Below, in pieces: positions 8,845 through 17,151 of a stretch of DNA of 64,000 bases. Source of the stretch: Silvimonas iriomotensis (GTDB taxonomy: Bacteria > Pseudomonadota > Gammaproteobacteria > Burkholderiales > Chitinibacteraceae); assembly GCF_014645535.1 (NCBI RefSeq), contig NZ_BMLX01000002.1, positions 795,020-859,019 on the forward strand, in the 5' to 3' direction. The notes below the pieces were generated by a model. The model was not told where the DNA came from. It saw nothing but the letters and a program-made list of their open reading frames with translations, and made no database searches. Position 1 is the stretch's first letter. Each line of letters begins with the position of its first letter. Both the position numbers and the translations under genes were made by a program.

Positions 8845-9342
8845 ATGAAGACACAATTCAAAACACTGATCGCTGCCGCACTTGCCCTGTCCGCTACGTT
8901 TGCCATGGCAGATGCTTATCCCGATTACGCACGCGTGGTCAGCTCCACCGCCATCGTGCAGCGCGTGAATACCCCGCGCCAGGAATGCTGGACTGAAAAC
9001 CAGCAAGTCCAGACCCAGAACCAGGCCGGTGGCGTGGTGGGCAGTATCATCGGCGGCGTGGCCGGCGGTGTGCTGGGCCATCAGGTTGGCGGTGGTCGCG
9101 GTAAAGATGTCGCCACCGTGGCCGGCGCCATTGGTGGCGCGCTGATCGGTAATGAGGTGGGTAGCGGCCAGCCGCAGGTACAGAACCAGCAAGTACAGCG
9201 CTGCCGTCAGGTCGATGCCTGGCAAGACCAGGTCACCGGTTACCACGTGACGTATGACTATAAGGGCCGCCAGTTCAGCGCCAACCTGCCGCAACAACCG
9301 GGTGACCGCATTCCGGTTGAAGTGAATGTAACGCCGCGCTAA
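8845..9342 (+). CDS. glycine-zipper 2TM-domain protein, exported
   Basis: A 165-residue protein starting at the ATG preceded by AGGAGA. The first 22 residues form a signal peptide (MKTQFKTLIAAALALSATFAMA) likely cut after AMA. The centre (residues 65-110) is a double glycine zipper (GGVVGSIIGGVAGGVLG and GAIGGALIG), the motif of the Rickettsia 17-kDa antigen and related outer-membrane-associated proteins. Two cysteines flank the zipper (ECWTEN and QRCRQV). The role is probably envelope integrity; no specific function can be given. No lipobox cysteine is seen at the cleavage site. Confidence 0.85.
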   Translation: MKTQFKTLIAAALALSATFAMADAYPDYARVVSSTAIVQRVNTPRQECWTENQQVQTQNQAGGVVGSIIGGVAGGVLGHQVGGGRGKDVATVAGAIGGALIGNEVGSGQPQVQNQQVQRCRQVDAWQDQVTGYHVTYDYKGRQFSANLPQQPGDRIPVEVNVTPR

Positions 9343-9453
9343 GCGTCGCCAGACAACACCAGCAAACATCTACAAAACAAGGCCGTAAACAACAAAAACA
9401 GCGTACGGCGCAAAAGAGAAACTCAACCGGATACCGGTTAGCGTGCAAAAAAA

Positions 9454-9486
9454 CAGAGGCTGCCTGAGGGCGGCCTCTGTCCTTTT
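9454..9486 (+). terminator. probable terminator after the glycine-zipper gene
   Basis: Stem CAGAGGC / GCCTCTG followed by TCCTTTT. A perfect small palindrome AACCGG-ATA-CCGGTT precedes it at 9425-9439. The T tract is modest. Confidence 0.55.
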
Positions 9487-9524
9487 GCGGTACGCTCAAA
9501 CCCTTCAAGCACCAAGGAGAAGGC

Positions 9525-10160
9525 ATGACCACCACCCTCTGGCTGATCCGGCATGGCGAAACCGCCTGGAACGCCGCAGGCCGCATGCAAGGCCACACTG
9601 ATATTCCGCTCAACGAAACCGGCCTGGAGCAGGCCGATATGCTGGGCGTGCGCATCCGGGCCGAACATCAACGCCAGCCTTTTGGCGCCTTGTGGGTCAG
9701 CGACCTGAGCCGTGCCCGGCAAACTGCCGAGCCTGCCAGCGGTTTCACGGGCCTGCCGCTGTTGCTGGACCCGGAACTGCGTGAACGCAACTACGGCATT
9801 CTGGAAGGACTGACCCGCGCAGAAATCGCGGAAGAACAACCCGAGGCCTCGTCCGCCATCAAGGCGCGGCAAGTGGATTACCAGATTCCCGAAGGCGAGA
9901 GCATCCGCCAGTTTGCCGACCGGGTGGACCGGGTCTTGCGTGGCATTGCCCACCGTCACCCCGGCCAGCAGGTACTGGTGGTTTGCCACGGCGGCGTGCT
10001 GGATATCGCGTGGCGTCTGGCCACCGGCCAGGGGCTGGAAAAAGTGCGCGACCATACGCTGCTGAACGCCAGCATCAACCAGATTGCGTTTGATGGTCAC
10101 GCTTTCAGCATGATCAACTGGGGCGATGTCTCGCACCTTGATCCGGGTATTCTGGAATAA
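9525..10160 (+). CDS. histidine phosphatase family protein (GpmB-like)
   Basis: A 211-residue protein of the phosphoglycerate mutase-like histidine phosphatase superfamily. The catalytic motif LIRHGETAWN sits at residues 7-16, the second conserved arginine in SDLSRARQTAEP, the acid in RERNYGILEG and the second histidine in VVCHGGVLD. The substrate is uncertain; relatives act on phosphorylated sugars, nucleotides or cofactor precursors. The start has a strong AAGGAGA Shine-Dalgarno. It converges on adk across a shared terminator. Confidence 0.92.
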   Translation: MTTTLWLIRHGETAWNAAGRMQGHTDIPLNETGLEQADMLGVRIRAEHQRQPFGALWVSDLSRARQTAEPASGFTGLPLLLDPELRERNYGILEGLTRAEIAEEQPEASSAIKARQVDYQIPEGESIRQFADRVDRVLRGIAHRHPGQQVLVVCHGGVLDIAWRLATGQGLEKVRDHTLLNASINQIAFDGHAFSMINWGDVSHLDPGILE

Positions 10161-10182
10161 ACCGTCCGTCTGGCCTGCGCCA

Positions 10183-10216
10183 AAAACAAAACCCCGCCAA
10201 GGCGGGGTTTTGTTTT
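10183..10216. terminator. bidirectional terminator between the phosphatase gene and adk
   Basis: Stem of 16 bp (AAAACAAAACCCCGCC / GGCGGGGTTTTGTTTT) with a two-base gap. A-rich and T-rich flanks make it work in both directions for the convergent genes. Confidence 0.92.
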
Positions 10217-10240
10217 GCAAAGCAAGGCGGGATCAACCGA

Positions 10241-10918
<678 letters not shown>

Positions 10919-10962
10919 TTATTGAAATGATTAATGATAAAAAAGCCAACGAAATCTTGATG

Positions 10963-11727
10963 TTACACGCCCGCAGCGTAAAGCTTGCGCACGCGTTCCA
11001 GATCTTCGGGGGTATCAACGCCTGGCGCTGGCGCATGTGCAGCCACATGCACGCCGATGGCGTAACCATGCCATAGCACCCTCAATTGTTCCAGCGCCTC
11101 CCAGCCTTCCAGCGCCGACGGCTGCAAACGGCTGTAGGCCCGCAGAAAACCGGCGCGGTAGCCGTAGATACCGATGTGGCGCAACGGCGCCAGGCCTTCT
11201 GGCAATACGGCGGTGTCTTTGGCAAATGCGTCACGTGCCCAGGCGATCGGCGCGCGGCTGAAGTACAGCGCGCGCGAGCGGGCATCGGTCACGACCTTGA
11301 CCACATTCGGGTTAAAAAAGTCGGCGGCTTCGTCAATGACATGCGCTGCGGTCGACATGGGCAAGTCGGCATCGGCCAGCAATTGCCCGGCAACGTGATC
11401 CAGCAGTTTGGGGTCGATCAGTGGTTCATCGCCCTGCACGTTGATCACCACGTCGGTGTCGGGCAATTGCAACAGATCAGCGGCTTCTGCCAGCCGGTCC
11501 GTGCCCGATGGGTGATCCGCCCGCGTCATCACGGCTTCAAAGCCAGCCTTTTCAACGGCTTCGCGGATACGGATATCATCCGTTGCGACCACCACGCGCA
11601 CGGCGCCAGACAGCGCCACGCGCTCGGCCACGCGCACAATCATGGGCTGACCGGCGATATCGGCCAGTGGTTTGTCCGGCAACCGGGTGGATTTCATCCG
11701 GGCCGGGATCAGCGCCACATAGCTCAC
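10963..11727 (-). CDS. kdsB: 3-deoxy-manno-octulosonate cytidylyltransferase
   Basis: Activates Kdo with CTP to CMP-Kdo, which supplies the inner core of lipopolysaccharide. It has 254 residues, normal for the family. The N-terminal nucleotide-binding motif is [15 protein letters not shown], followed by VATDD and [10 protein letters not shown]. The ATG overlaps the stop of the preceding Trm112 gene by four bases, so the two are translationally coupled. lpxK of the lipid A pathway lies one gene further upstream. Confidence 0.98.
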   Translation of the reverse strand: MSYVALIPARMKSTRLPDKPLADIAGQPMIVRVAERVALSGAVRVVVATDDIRIREAVEKAGFEAVMTRADHPSGTDRLAEAADLLQLPDTDVVINVQGDEPLIDPKLLDHVAGQLLADADLPMSTAAHVIDEAADFFNPNVVKVVTDARSRALYFSRAPIAWARDAFAKDTAVLPEGLAPLRHIGIYGYRAGFLRAYSRLQPSALEGWEALEQLRVLWHGYAIGVHVAAHAPAPGVDTPEDLERVRKLYAAGV

Positions 11728-11909
11728 GCCTTGATTTCCTCATCCGCCGGCAGCTCGCGCGCCTCGGTTTCCAGCATGGTGGGAATACCGTCACGGATCG
11801 GAAAGCCCAGACGATCTGCCTTGCAGATCAGTTCCTGGCGGGTTTTGTCGAAAACCAGCGGGCCCTTGCACAGCGGGCAAACCAGAATTTCAAGCAGCTT
11901 GGCGTCCAT
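11724..11909 (-). CDS. Trm112 family protein (YcaR-like)
   Basis: A 61-residue protein. It begins [18 protein letters not shown], carrying a CxxC pair typical of the YcaR/Trm112 family, and has the family's [13 protein letters not shown] segment. The eukaryotic relative is a zinc-binding activator of methyltransferases; the bacterial role is not established. It is almost always found between lpxK and kdsB, as here. It overlaps lpxK's 3' end by 20 bases and kdsB's start by four. Confidence 0.95.
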   Translation of the reverse strand: MDAKLLEILVCPLCKGPLVFDKTRQELICKADRLGFPIRDGIPTMLETEARELPADEEIKA

Positions 11910-12936
11910 TGCTAACCTCTAGAATCCTTGCCGCCAGCCACGTCATCAGCCCGTCATCAAGCTGTGCGCGTACCGGCAAAACCCGGATTCTATCATCCGT
12001 AAGGGCAATCCCGGACAAAGAGGTCAGTTTCACCGCATCTTTTTCTGTGGTGATGATCAGCCCGTCGGCCGGCAAATCGGCCGCGGTATAGCGCTGATGG
12101 TCAGCAAACGCGTGGTTTTGCGTGTGTAAACCCAGCGCCGAAAGCGTTGCAAAAAAGCGCGCCGGGTTGCCGATCCCGGCCATGGCATGCAGGGTTTGTC
12201 CGGCCAGCGCTGCCGGCGTAACCGTGCGGGTGGGGTCTTGCAGGTGATAGATCGGCCCGGGTTGCAACTGCATGGTGTGGGTGCGCGGGTGCCAGTCGGT
12301 TGTGCCCTCACCGTTGACGATCACGGCATCCACCTGGCGCAAGCGGCCGCGCCCTTCCCGCAGGGGGCCGGCCGGGATCAACTGGCCGTTGCCCAGACCG
12401 CGGGCGCCATCGATCACGCACAGTTCGATATCGCGCTGCAGCCGGTAGTGTTGCAGGCCGTCATCGCACAGGATCACGTTGACGTCCGGGTGCGCCGCCA
12501 GCAGCGCCAGCCCGGCGGCGACGCGATCACGCCCGACCATCACCGGCACGCCGGTGGCTTGCGCCATCAGCACGGGTTCATCACCCGTCATGGCCGGATC
12601 ACTCCTGGCGGTCACCAGGGTGGCTGTCAGCGCAGCACCGCCATAACCGCGGCTGATGATGCCGGGTTTGAAACCGGCGGCCAGTAACGCCTGCGCCAGA
12701 TAAATGGTCAACGGCGTCTTGCCACTGCCGCCGGCCGTGATATTGCCAATGACGATGGTCGGCACCGGCAGACGGGCGCTCTTTTTCAGGCCAAGGCGGA
12801 ACAAGCCGCGCCGCACAGCGGTAATGGCCCGGTACAGCCACGCCAATGGCACCAAAAGCAAAACCCGGCCATCAAGACCGGGTTTGTACCAAGCGTCTAC
12901 CAGTTGTCTGGCAAAGCCTGTTTCAGACTGCGCCAT
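11890..12936 (-). CDS. lpxK: tetraacyldisaccharide 4'-kinase
   Basis: Phosphorylates the 4' position of the lipid A disaccharide at the inner membrane. It has 348 residues. The P-loop [12 protein letters not shown] is at about residue 62, ISRGYGG follows, and the conserved [10 protein letters not shown] region is near residue 155. The N-terminal 40 residues include the hydrophobic membrane-associating segment [19 protein letters not shown]. Its start overlaps the exbD stop by one base. Function is secure. Confidence 0.97.
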   Translation of the reverse strand: MAQSETGFARQLVDAWYKPGLDGRVLLLVPLAWLYRAITAVRRGLFRLGLKKSARLPVPTIVIGNITAGGSGKTPLTIYLAQALLAAGFKPGIISRGYGGAALTATLVTARSDPAMTGDEPVLMAQATGVPVMVGRDRVAAGLALLAAHPDVNVILCDDGLQHYRLQRDIELCVIDGARGLGNGQLIPAGPLREGRGRLRQVDAVIVNGEGTTDWHPRTHTMQLQPGPIYHLQDPTRTVTPAALAGQTLHAMAGIGNPARFFATLSALGLHTQNHAFADHQRYTAADLPADGLIITTEKDAVKLTSLSGIALTDDRIRVLPVRAQLDDGLMTWLAARILEVSNGRQAA

Positions 12937-13361
12937 TACTTGCCCGGCTGGTTCTGCGTGGCAAAGGTCAGCTTGCCGTAGCCAGCTACCCGCGCCGCTT
13001 CCATCACATTGACCACACTCTGGTGCGTGGACTGGGCATCGGCATCGATCACGATCATCGGGTCCTGGTTACCACCCGCAGCCTTGCGCAACAGCAGCGC
13101 AAAGTCATCCGGAGAGGTAAACGTCACCAGATCGTTGTTGATGCTGTACTGACCGTTGGCCGAGACCGCCACATTCACTGCCTGCGGCTGGTTATCCGGC
13201 GTTTTTTCCGCATTGGCCGTCGGCAGGTTGATCTTCAGTTCAGCAAACTTGGAGTACGTGGTGGTGGCCATGACAAAGATCAGGATCACCAGCAGCACGT
13301 CGATCAGCGGGACGAAATTGATTTCCGGTTCTTCCCGCTTGCGACCACGTCGAAAATTCAT
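12936..13361 (-). CDS. exbD: ExbD/TolR-family biopolymer transport protein
   Basis: A 141-residue inner-membrane protein with one N-terminal membrane helix (about residues 16-36, INFVPLIDVLLVILIFVMATT). The conserved aspartate in PLIDV is the proton-carrying residue of the family. The rest is periplasmic. With the TolQ/ExbB-like protein just upstream (15-base gap) it forms a proton-motive-force motor. In this lpxK-linked locus of betaproteobacteria the pair energises an unidentified partner, as no tonB or tolA is adjacent. The name exbD rather than tolR is a family-level choice. Confidence 0.93.
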   Translation of the reverse strand: MNFRRGRKREEPEINFVPLIDVLLVILIFVMATTTYSKFAELKINLPTANAEKTPDNQPQAVNVAVSANGQYSINNDLVTFTSPDDFALLLRKAAGGNQDPMIVIDADAQSTHQSVVNVMEAARVAGYGKLTFATQNQPGK

Positions 13362-13376
13362 GTCCGGCCCCGTTGC

Positions 13377-14000
13377 TTATTTGGAAGTGCCGAGTTGGCG
13401 TTCACCGTGCACGACTTCCACCAGCTTGATGGCTTGTTGTTCCATCTCAACCAGGTAGCCGTCCACGCGGGAACGGAAGTAGCGGTAGAACAACAGGCTG
13501 GGCACGGCCACGATAATACCGAAGGCTGTGTTGTACAGCGCCACGGAGATACCGTGCGCCAGTGCCGCCGGGTTGGCACCCGTTGCCGGCGATTGCGCGC
13601 CGAAGATTTCGATCATGCCGACCACGGTGCCGAACAGACCCAGCAGCGGGGTGATGGCGGCAATGGTGCCCAGCGCCGACAGATAACGCTCCAGATCATG
13701 CGCCACGGCACCGCCCACTTCTTCGATCGACTCTTTCATGATCTCGCGGGAGCTTTTTACATTCTTCAGGCCGGCTGCCAGCACCTTGCCCAGCGGGGAA
13801 GACGCCGCCAGTTTGGATACCATGTCGGCATTAACGCCACTGGCGCGCAGTTCTTGCACCACGCGGGCCAGCATGCCTTCCGGCAGGACCACGCCCTTGC
13901 GCAGGGTCAGCAGCCGTTCAATGATGATGGTCAGCGCCGCCACGGAGGCAACAATGATCAACCAGATCGGCCAGCCAGCGGCTTGAATAATCTCCAGCAT
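13377..14000 (-). CDS. exbB: MotA/TolQ/ExbB proton channel family protein
   Basis: A 207-residue inner-membrane protein with three helices: residues 8-30, about 110-135 and about 150-175. The conserved block LGLFGTVVGMIEIF is present. The start is placed at MLEIIQAAGW, with AGGAA upstream. The frame is open 45 codons further, but that extension is basic, lacks family similarity and enters the divergent promoter region. First gene of the exbB-exbD-lpxK-Trm112-kdsB-adk run. Confidence 0.94.
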   Translation of the reverse strand: MLEIIQAAGWPIWLIIVASVAALTIIIERLLTLRKGVVLPEGMLARVVQELRASGVNADMVSKLAASSPLGKVLAAGLKNVKSSREIMKESIEEVGGAVAHDLERYLSALGTIAAITPLLGLFGTVVGMIEIFGAQSPATGANPAALAHGISVALYNTAFGIIVAVPSLLFYRYFRSRVDGYLVEMEQQAIKLVEVVHGERQLGTSK

Positions 14001-14326
14001 AAGGGTTCCTGTGGTGCGTTTTAGGGGTACTGGAACAGCGGGCCGTCGTGTGAACGGGTATGCACGCTGCCGTGAATCGCGTAACTTTAGCCGGATTGCC
14101 CCTGATCGTGAAGGGCCGGACTGCCGCGCGGGCAAATGCGAAACACGGACGGAGAATAACGCGCAAGGTGACCGCCCGGATTACATATTTGTAACGGGCT
14201 TGTCGCGCACGGCATAAAAGTTGTCCGACTACCACTGTCGGCGGAGCCGGAAAAGGCTGACTCCAGGTGAAGGAATACAGGTAACTCCCCGCCCCGCCTT
14301 GGTTTTTTTGCCTTACCCACACAAGC

Positions 14327-14515
14327 TGTGGATAACTTTGTGAACAACCTGCCCCGATATACCCTAAATGCCTGTCTGCAAAGGATTGCAGACAAGTTGC
14401 CTGCAAATTGGGCGTTTTACCATAACTGATAAAAATCAATCAGTTACGAACACTACATCAACTACAACCCGCGAAATCGCCGCTATGCCTTGAGCAGTAT
14501 GGCTTTTGTGGATTA
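14327..14515. promoter_or_regulatory. divergent exbB/xseA upstream region with palindromes and DnaA-box-like sites
   Basis: The 533-base space between exbB and xseA has no gene. It holds a perfect DnaA-box 9-mer TGTGGATAA (14327-14335) and a one-mismatch copy at 14507-14515. It also holds two 8-bp inverted repeats: GTCTGCAA/TTGCAGAC (14374-14393) and TAACTGAT/ATCAGTTA (14423-14446). The promoters of both genes must lie here. No regulator can be named. Confidence 0.4.
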
Positions 14516-14533
14516 TTTTGGGTTTTCCCGCGC

Positions 14534-15892
14534 ATGTTCTCCAACTTGTCAAGTATTTCAAACGCTGTTTTGACCGTGTCTGACCTGAACCGCACGGTAC
14601 GCGAATTACTGGAAGGCAGCCTGCCGGTTTTGTGGGTGAGCGGGGAGATTTCCAATTTCAAACGTTACGATTCCGGCCACTGCTATTTCAGCCTGAAAGA
14701 CAAGAATGCACAGGTGCGCTGTGTCATGTTCCGTAACCGCGCCGGCCTGCTGGACTTTCAGCCCAAGGAAGGAATGAGCGTGGAAATCCGCGCGGTGGTC
14801 ACGCTGTATGAAGCGCGCGGTGACTATCAACTGACGGTCGAAGCCATGCGCCCGGCCGGGCTGGGCGCGCTGTTTGAAGCGTTTGAGAAACTCAAGGCCC
14901 GGCTGAACGCCGAAGGTTTGTTCGACGCCGCCCGCAAGCAGACGCTGCCGACCTTCCCCCGCGCCATCGGGATTGTCACCTCGCCCAAGGCCGCCGCCCT
15001 GCGCGACGTGCTGACCACGCTGGGCCGCCGCATGCCGGGCTTGCCGGTCATCCTCTACCCTTGCGCCGTGCAGGGTGCCGGTGCGGGCGCAGAGATCGCC
15101 GCCGCCATCAACAAGGCGGCCGAGCGCAATGAGGTCGATACCCTGGTCGTGTGTCGCGGCGGGGGGAGTCTGGAAGACTTGTGGGCGTTCAACGAAGAAG
15201 TCGTCGCCCGCGCCATTGCCGCCTGCGCCATCCCGGTGGTCAGCGGTGTCGGTCACGAGACCGATTTTACCATCAGCGATTTTGTGGCCGACGTACGCGC
15301 CGCAACGCCAACCGCCGCGGCCGAACTGGCCAGCCCCAATCGCGCCGAGTGGCTGGGCCGCCTGGCCGAACAACAACGCCATCTGCAACGCGCGTTTGAG
15401 CGCCAGTTGCAATTGCGCATGCAAAAGCTGGACAACCTCGCCCGCCGGCTGCGTCACCCGGGCGATACGCTGACCCGCCAGCGCGAGCGTCTGGCCATGT
15501 TGTCAGTCCGCCTGAACACCGCCCCGGCCCGGCAACTGGACCGCAAGTTGTCGGCGCTGGCGCAGATGCGCTTGCGCCTTATCCACGCCAGCCCGGCGCT
15601 GGATACCGCCCGTAACCGGCTGAACCATACCGCCAGCCGGCTGGCCGTCGCCAGCGCGCGCGCGCAGGATCAGCGTCTGGCCAGACTGGCGCAATTGCGC
15701 GGCCAGTTGCAGGCACTCAACCCCAACGCGGTACTGGCGCGGGGCTATGCGCTGGTCGAAACGCCCAAGGGTCAGGTGATCCAGCAGGCCGCCCAGTTAC
15801 ATGCCGGCGACAAAATCCGCGTGCGGTTTGCCGATGATGCGATAGATGCTGCGGTAACCGGCAAGCCGGACGGACAGCAGAGCCTGTTCTGA
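14534..15892 (+). CDS. xseA: exodeoxyribonuclease VII large subunit
   Basis: Large subunit of the single-strand-specific exonuclease VII. It has 452 residues. The N-terminal OB-fold (about 15-110) includes the SVSELN-type segment VSDLNRTVRELLEG and WVSGEISNFK. The catalytic core contains RGGGSLEDLWAFNEE and GVGHETDFTISDFVAD. The C-terminal third is a long coiled coil rich in Arg, Gln and Leu. The partner xseB is not in the window. The ATG has no strong Shine-Dalgarno, but the N-terminus fits the family. Confidence 0.97.
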   Translation: MFSNLSSISNAVLTVSDLNRTVRELLEGSLPVLWVSGEISNFKRYDSGHCYFSLKDKNAQVRCVMFRNRAGLLDFQPKEGMSVEIRAVVTLYEARGDYQLTVEAMRPAGLGALFEAFEKLKARLNAEGLFDAARKQTLPTFPRAIGIVTSPKAAALRDVLTTLGRRMPGLPVILYPCAVQGAGAGAEIAAAINKAAERNEVDTLVVCRGGGSLEDLWAFNEEVVARAIAACAIPVVSGVGHETDFTISDFVADVRAATPTAAAELASPNRAEWLGRLAEQQRHLQRAFERQLQLRMQKLDNLARRLRHPGDTLTRQRERLAMLSVRLNTAPARQLDRKLSALAQMRLRLIHASPALDTARNRLNHTASRLAVASARAQDQRLARLAQLRGQLQALNPNAVLARGYALVETPKGQVIQQAAQLHAGDKIRVRFADDAIDAAVTGKPDGQQSLF

Positions 15893-16053
15893 GCGCCTGC
15901 CATACCTGCCGTTGTTCGCTCCCGGCGACGCCAGCCATCCCGCCGGCATAAAACTGTGCCCCACAACCGCCCGCCAAGCTGAACCTTGGCGCAGCGGTCT
16001 GCTAGCTGCCATGCTCAAACCCTCTATTTGATCATCGCAAGCTGATACGCCCC

Positions 16054-17151
16054 ATGCAAAGCGCACGCCAATGGACCGCCGAAGCCATCCGCATCATTGA
16101 AGCGGACTTCAATCGCTCAGCCGATACGCATCTGATTCCGCTCAAGCTGGCGGGTTTTGCGGATATCGATTTTTATCTGAAAGATGAATCCAGCCATCCG
16201 ACCGGCAGCCTCAAGCACCGGCTGGCGCGCTCATTGTTTTTGTATGCGCTGGCCAACGGCTGGCTCAGCCCGGGCAAGCCGGTGATTGAAGCATCCAGCG
16301 GCTCCACGGCTGTATCTGAGGCCTATTTTGCGCGGCTGCTGGGTTTGCCATTTATTGCGGTGATGCCGGCCACGACCAGCCCGGACAAAATCGCTGCGAT
16401 TGAATTTCAGGGCGGCAAATGTGATCTGGTCACCGACCCCACGCAGATCGCGGCCCGTTCGCAGCAACTGGCCGCGCAGACCGGCGGGCATTTCATGGAT
16501 CAGTTCACCTATGCCGAACGCGCCACCGACTGGCGCGCCAACAACAATATCGCCGAGTCGATTTTTGGCCAGCTCAAGCTGGAGCGGTATCCAGAGCCCA
16601 GCTGGATTGTCGCCAGTTGCGGTACGGGCGGGACCTCCGCCACGCTGGGGCGCTATGTGCGCTATCGCCGCCATGCCACAGGCATTGCCTGCGCCGATCC
16701 GGAAAACAGCGTGTTTTTTGATGCATTTGTCAGTGGCCGGCGCGATCACACGCTCGATTGCGGCTCCAGGATTGAAGGCATTGGCCGGCCGCGGGTCGAG
16801 GCGTCGTTCATGCCCGATGTGATCGATACCATGTTCAAGGTGCCCGATGTGCTGTCGATTGCGGCCACGCGCTGGCTGGCGGGCAAGCTGGGCCGGCGCG
16901 TCGGCGGTTCCACCGGCTGCCAGTTCGTGGCCGTACTGCAACTGGCGCAGGCCATGCGGGCGGCGGGCACCGGCGGCTCGATTGTCACCTTGCTGTGCGA
17001 TAGCGGTGATCGATACGCCCATTCTTATTACAACGATACCTGGCTCAAGAAGAACGGTTATCACATTGCCGGGCCGCACGGCAGCATTGCCGCCTGCGCG
17101 GAACAAGGCGCGCCGCTCGATGATACCGTCATTAAGCGGCATGATCGCTGA
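16054..17151 (+). CDS. PLP-dependent cysteine synthase family protein (Cds1-like)
   Basis: A 365-residue fold-type II PLP enzyme. The Schiff-base lysine is in PTGSLKHR (K54), the substrate loop in [10 protein letters not shown], and the phosphate-binding loop is the glycine-rich [12 protein letters not shown]. The length and the C-terminal [10 protein letters not shown] and [13 protein letters not shown] blocks resemble the L-cysteine desulfhydrase Cds1 group rather than biosynthetic CysK or CysM. It may therefore degrade cysteine to sulfide (inference from resemblance). It is a single gene between xseA and a convergent HD-GYP gene, which begins at the next base. Confidence 0.85.
   Translation: MQSARQWTAEAIRIIEADFNRSADTHLIPLKLAGFADIDFYLKDESSHPTGSLKHRLARSLFLYALANGWLSPGKPVIEASSGSTAVSEAYFARLLGLPFIAVMPATTSPDKIAAIEFQGGKCDLVTDPTQIAARSQQLAAQTGGHFMDQFTYAERATDWRANNNIAESIFGQLKLERYPEPSWIVASCGTGGTSATLGRYVRYRRHATGIACADPENSVFFDAFVSGRRDHTLDCGSRIEGIGRPRVEASFMPDVIDTMFKVPDVLSIAATRWLAGKLGRRVGGSTGCQFVAVLQLAQAMRAAGTGGSIVTLLCDSGDRYAHSYYNDTWLKKNGYHIAGPHGSIAACAEQGAPLDDTVIKRHDR

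Noticed and set aside
14327..14515. Replication origin
   Set aside because: Only one perfect and one imperfect DnaA box, and none of dnaA, dnaN, gidA or parAB is nearby.
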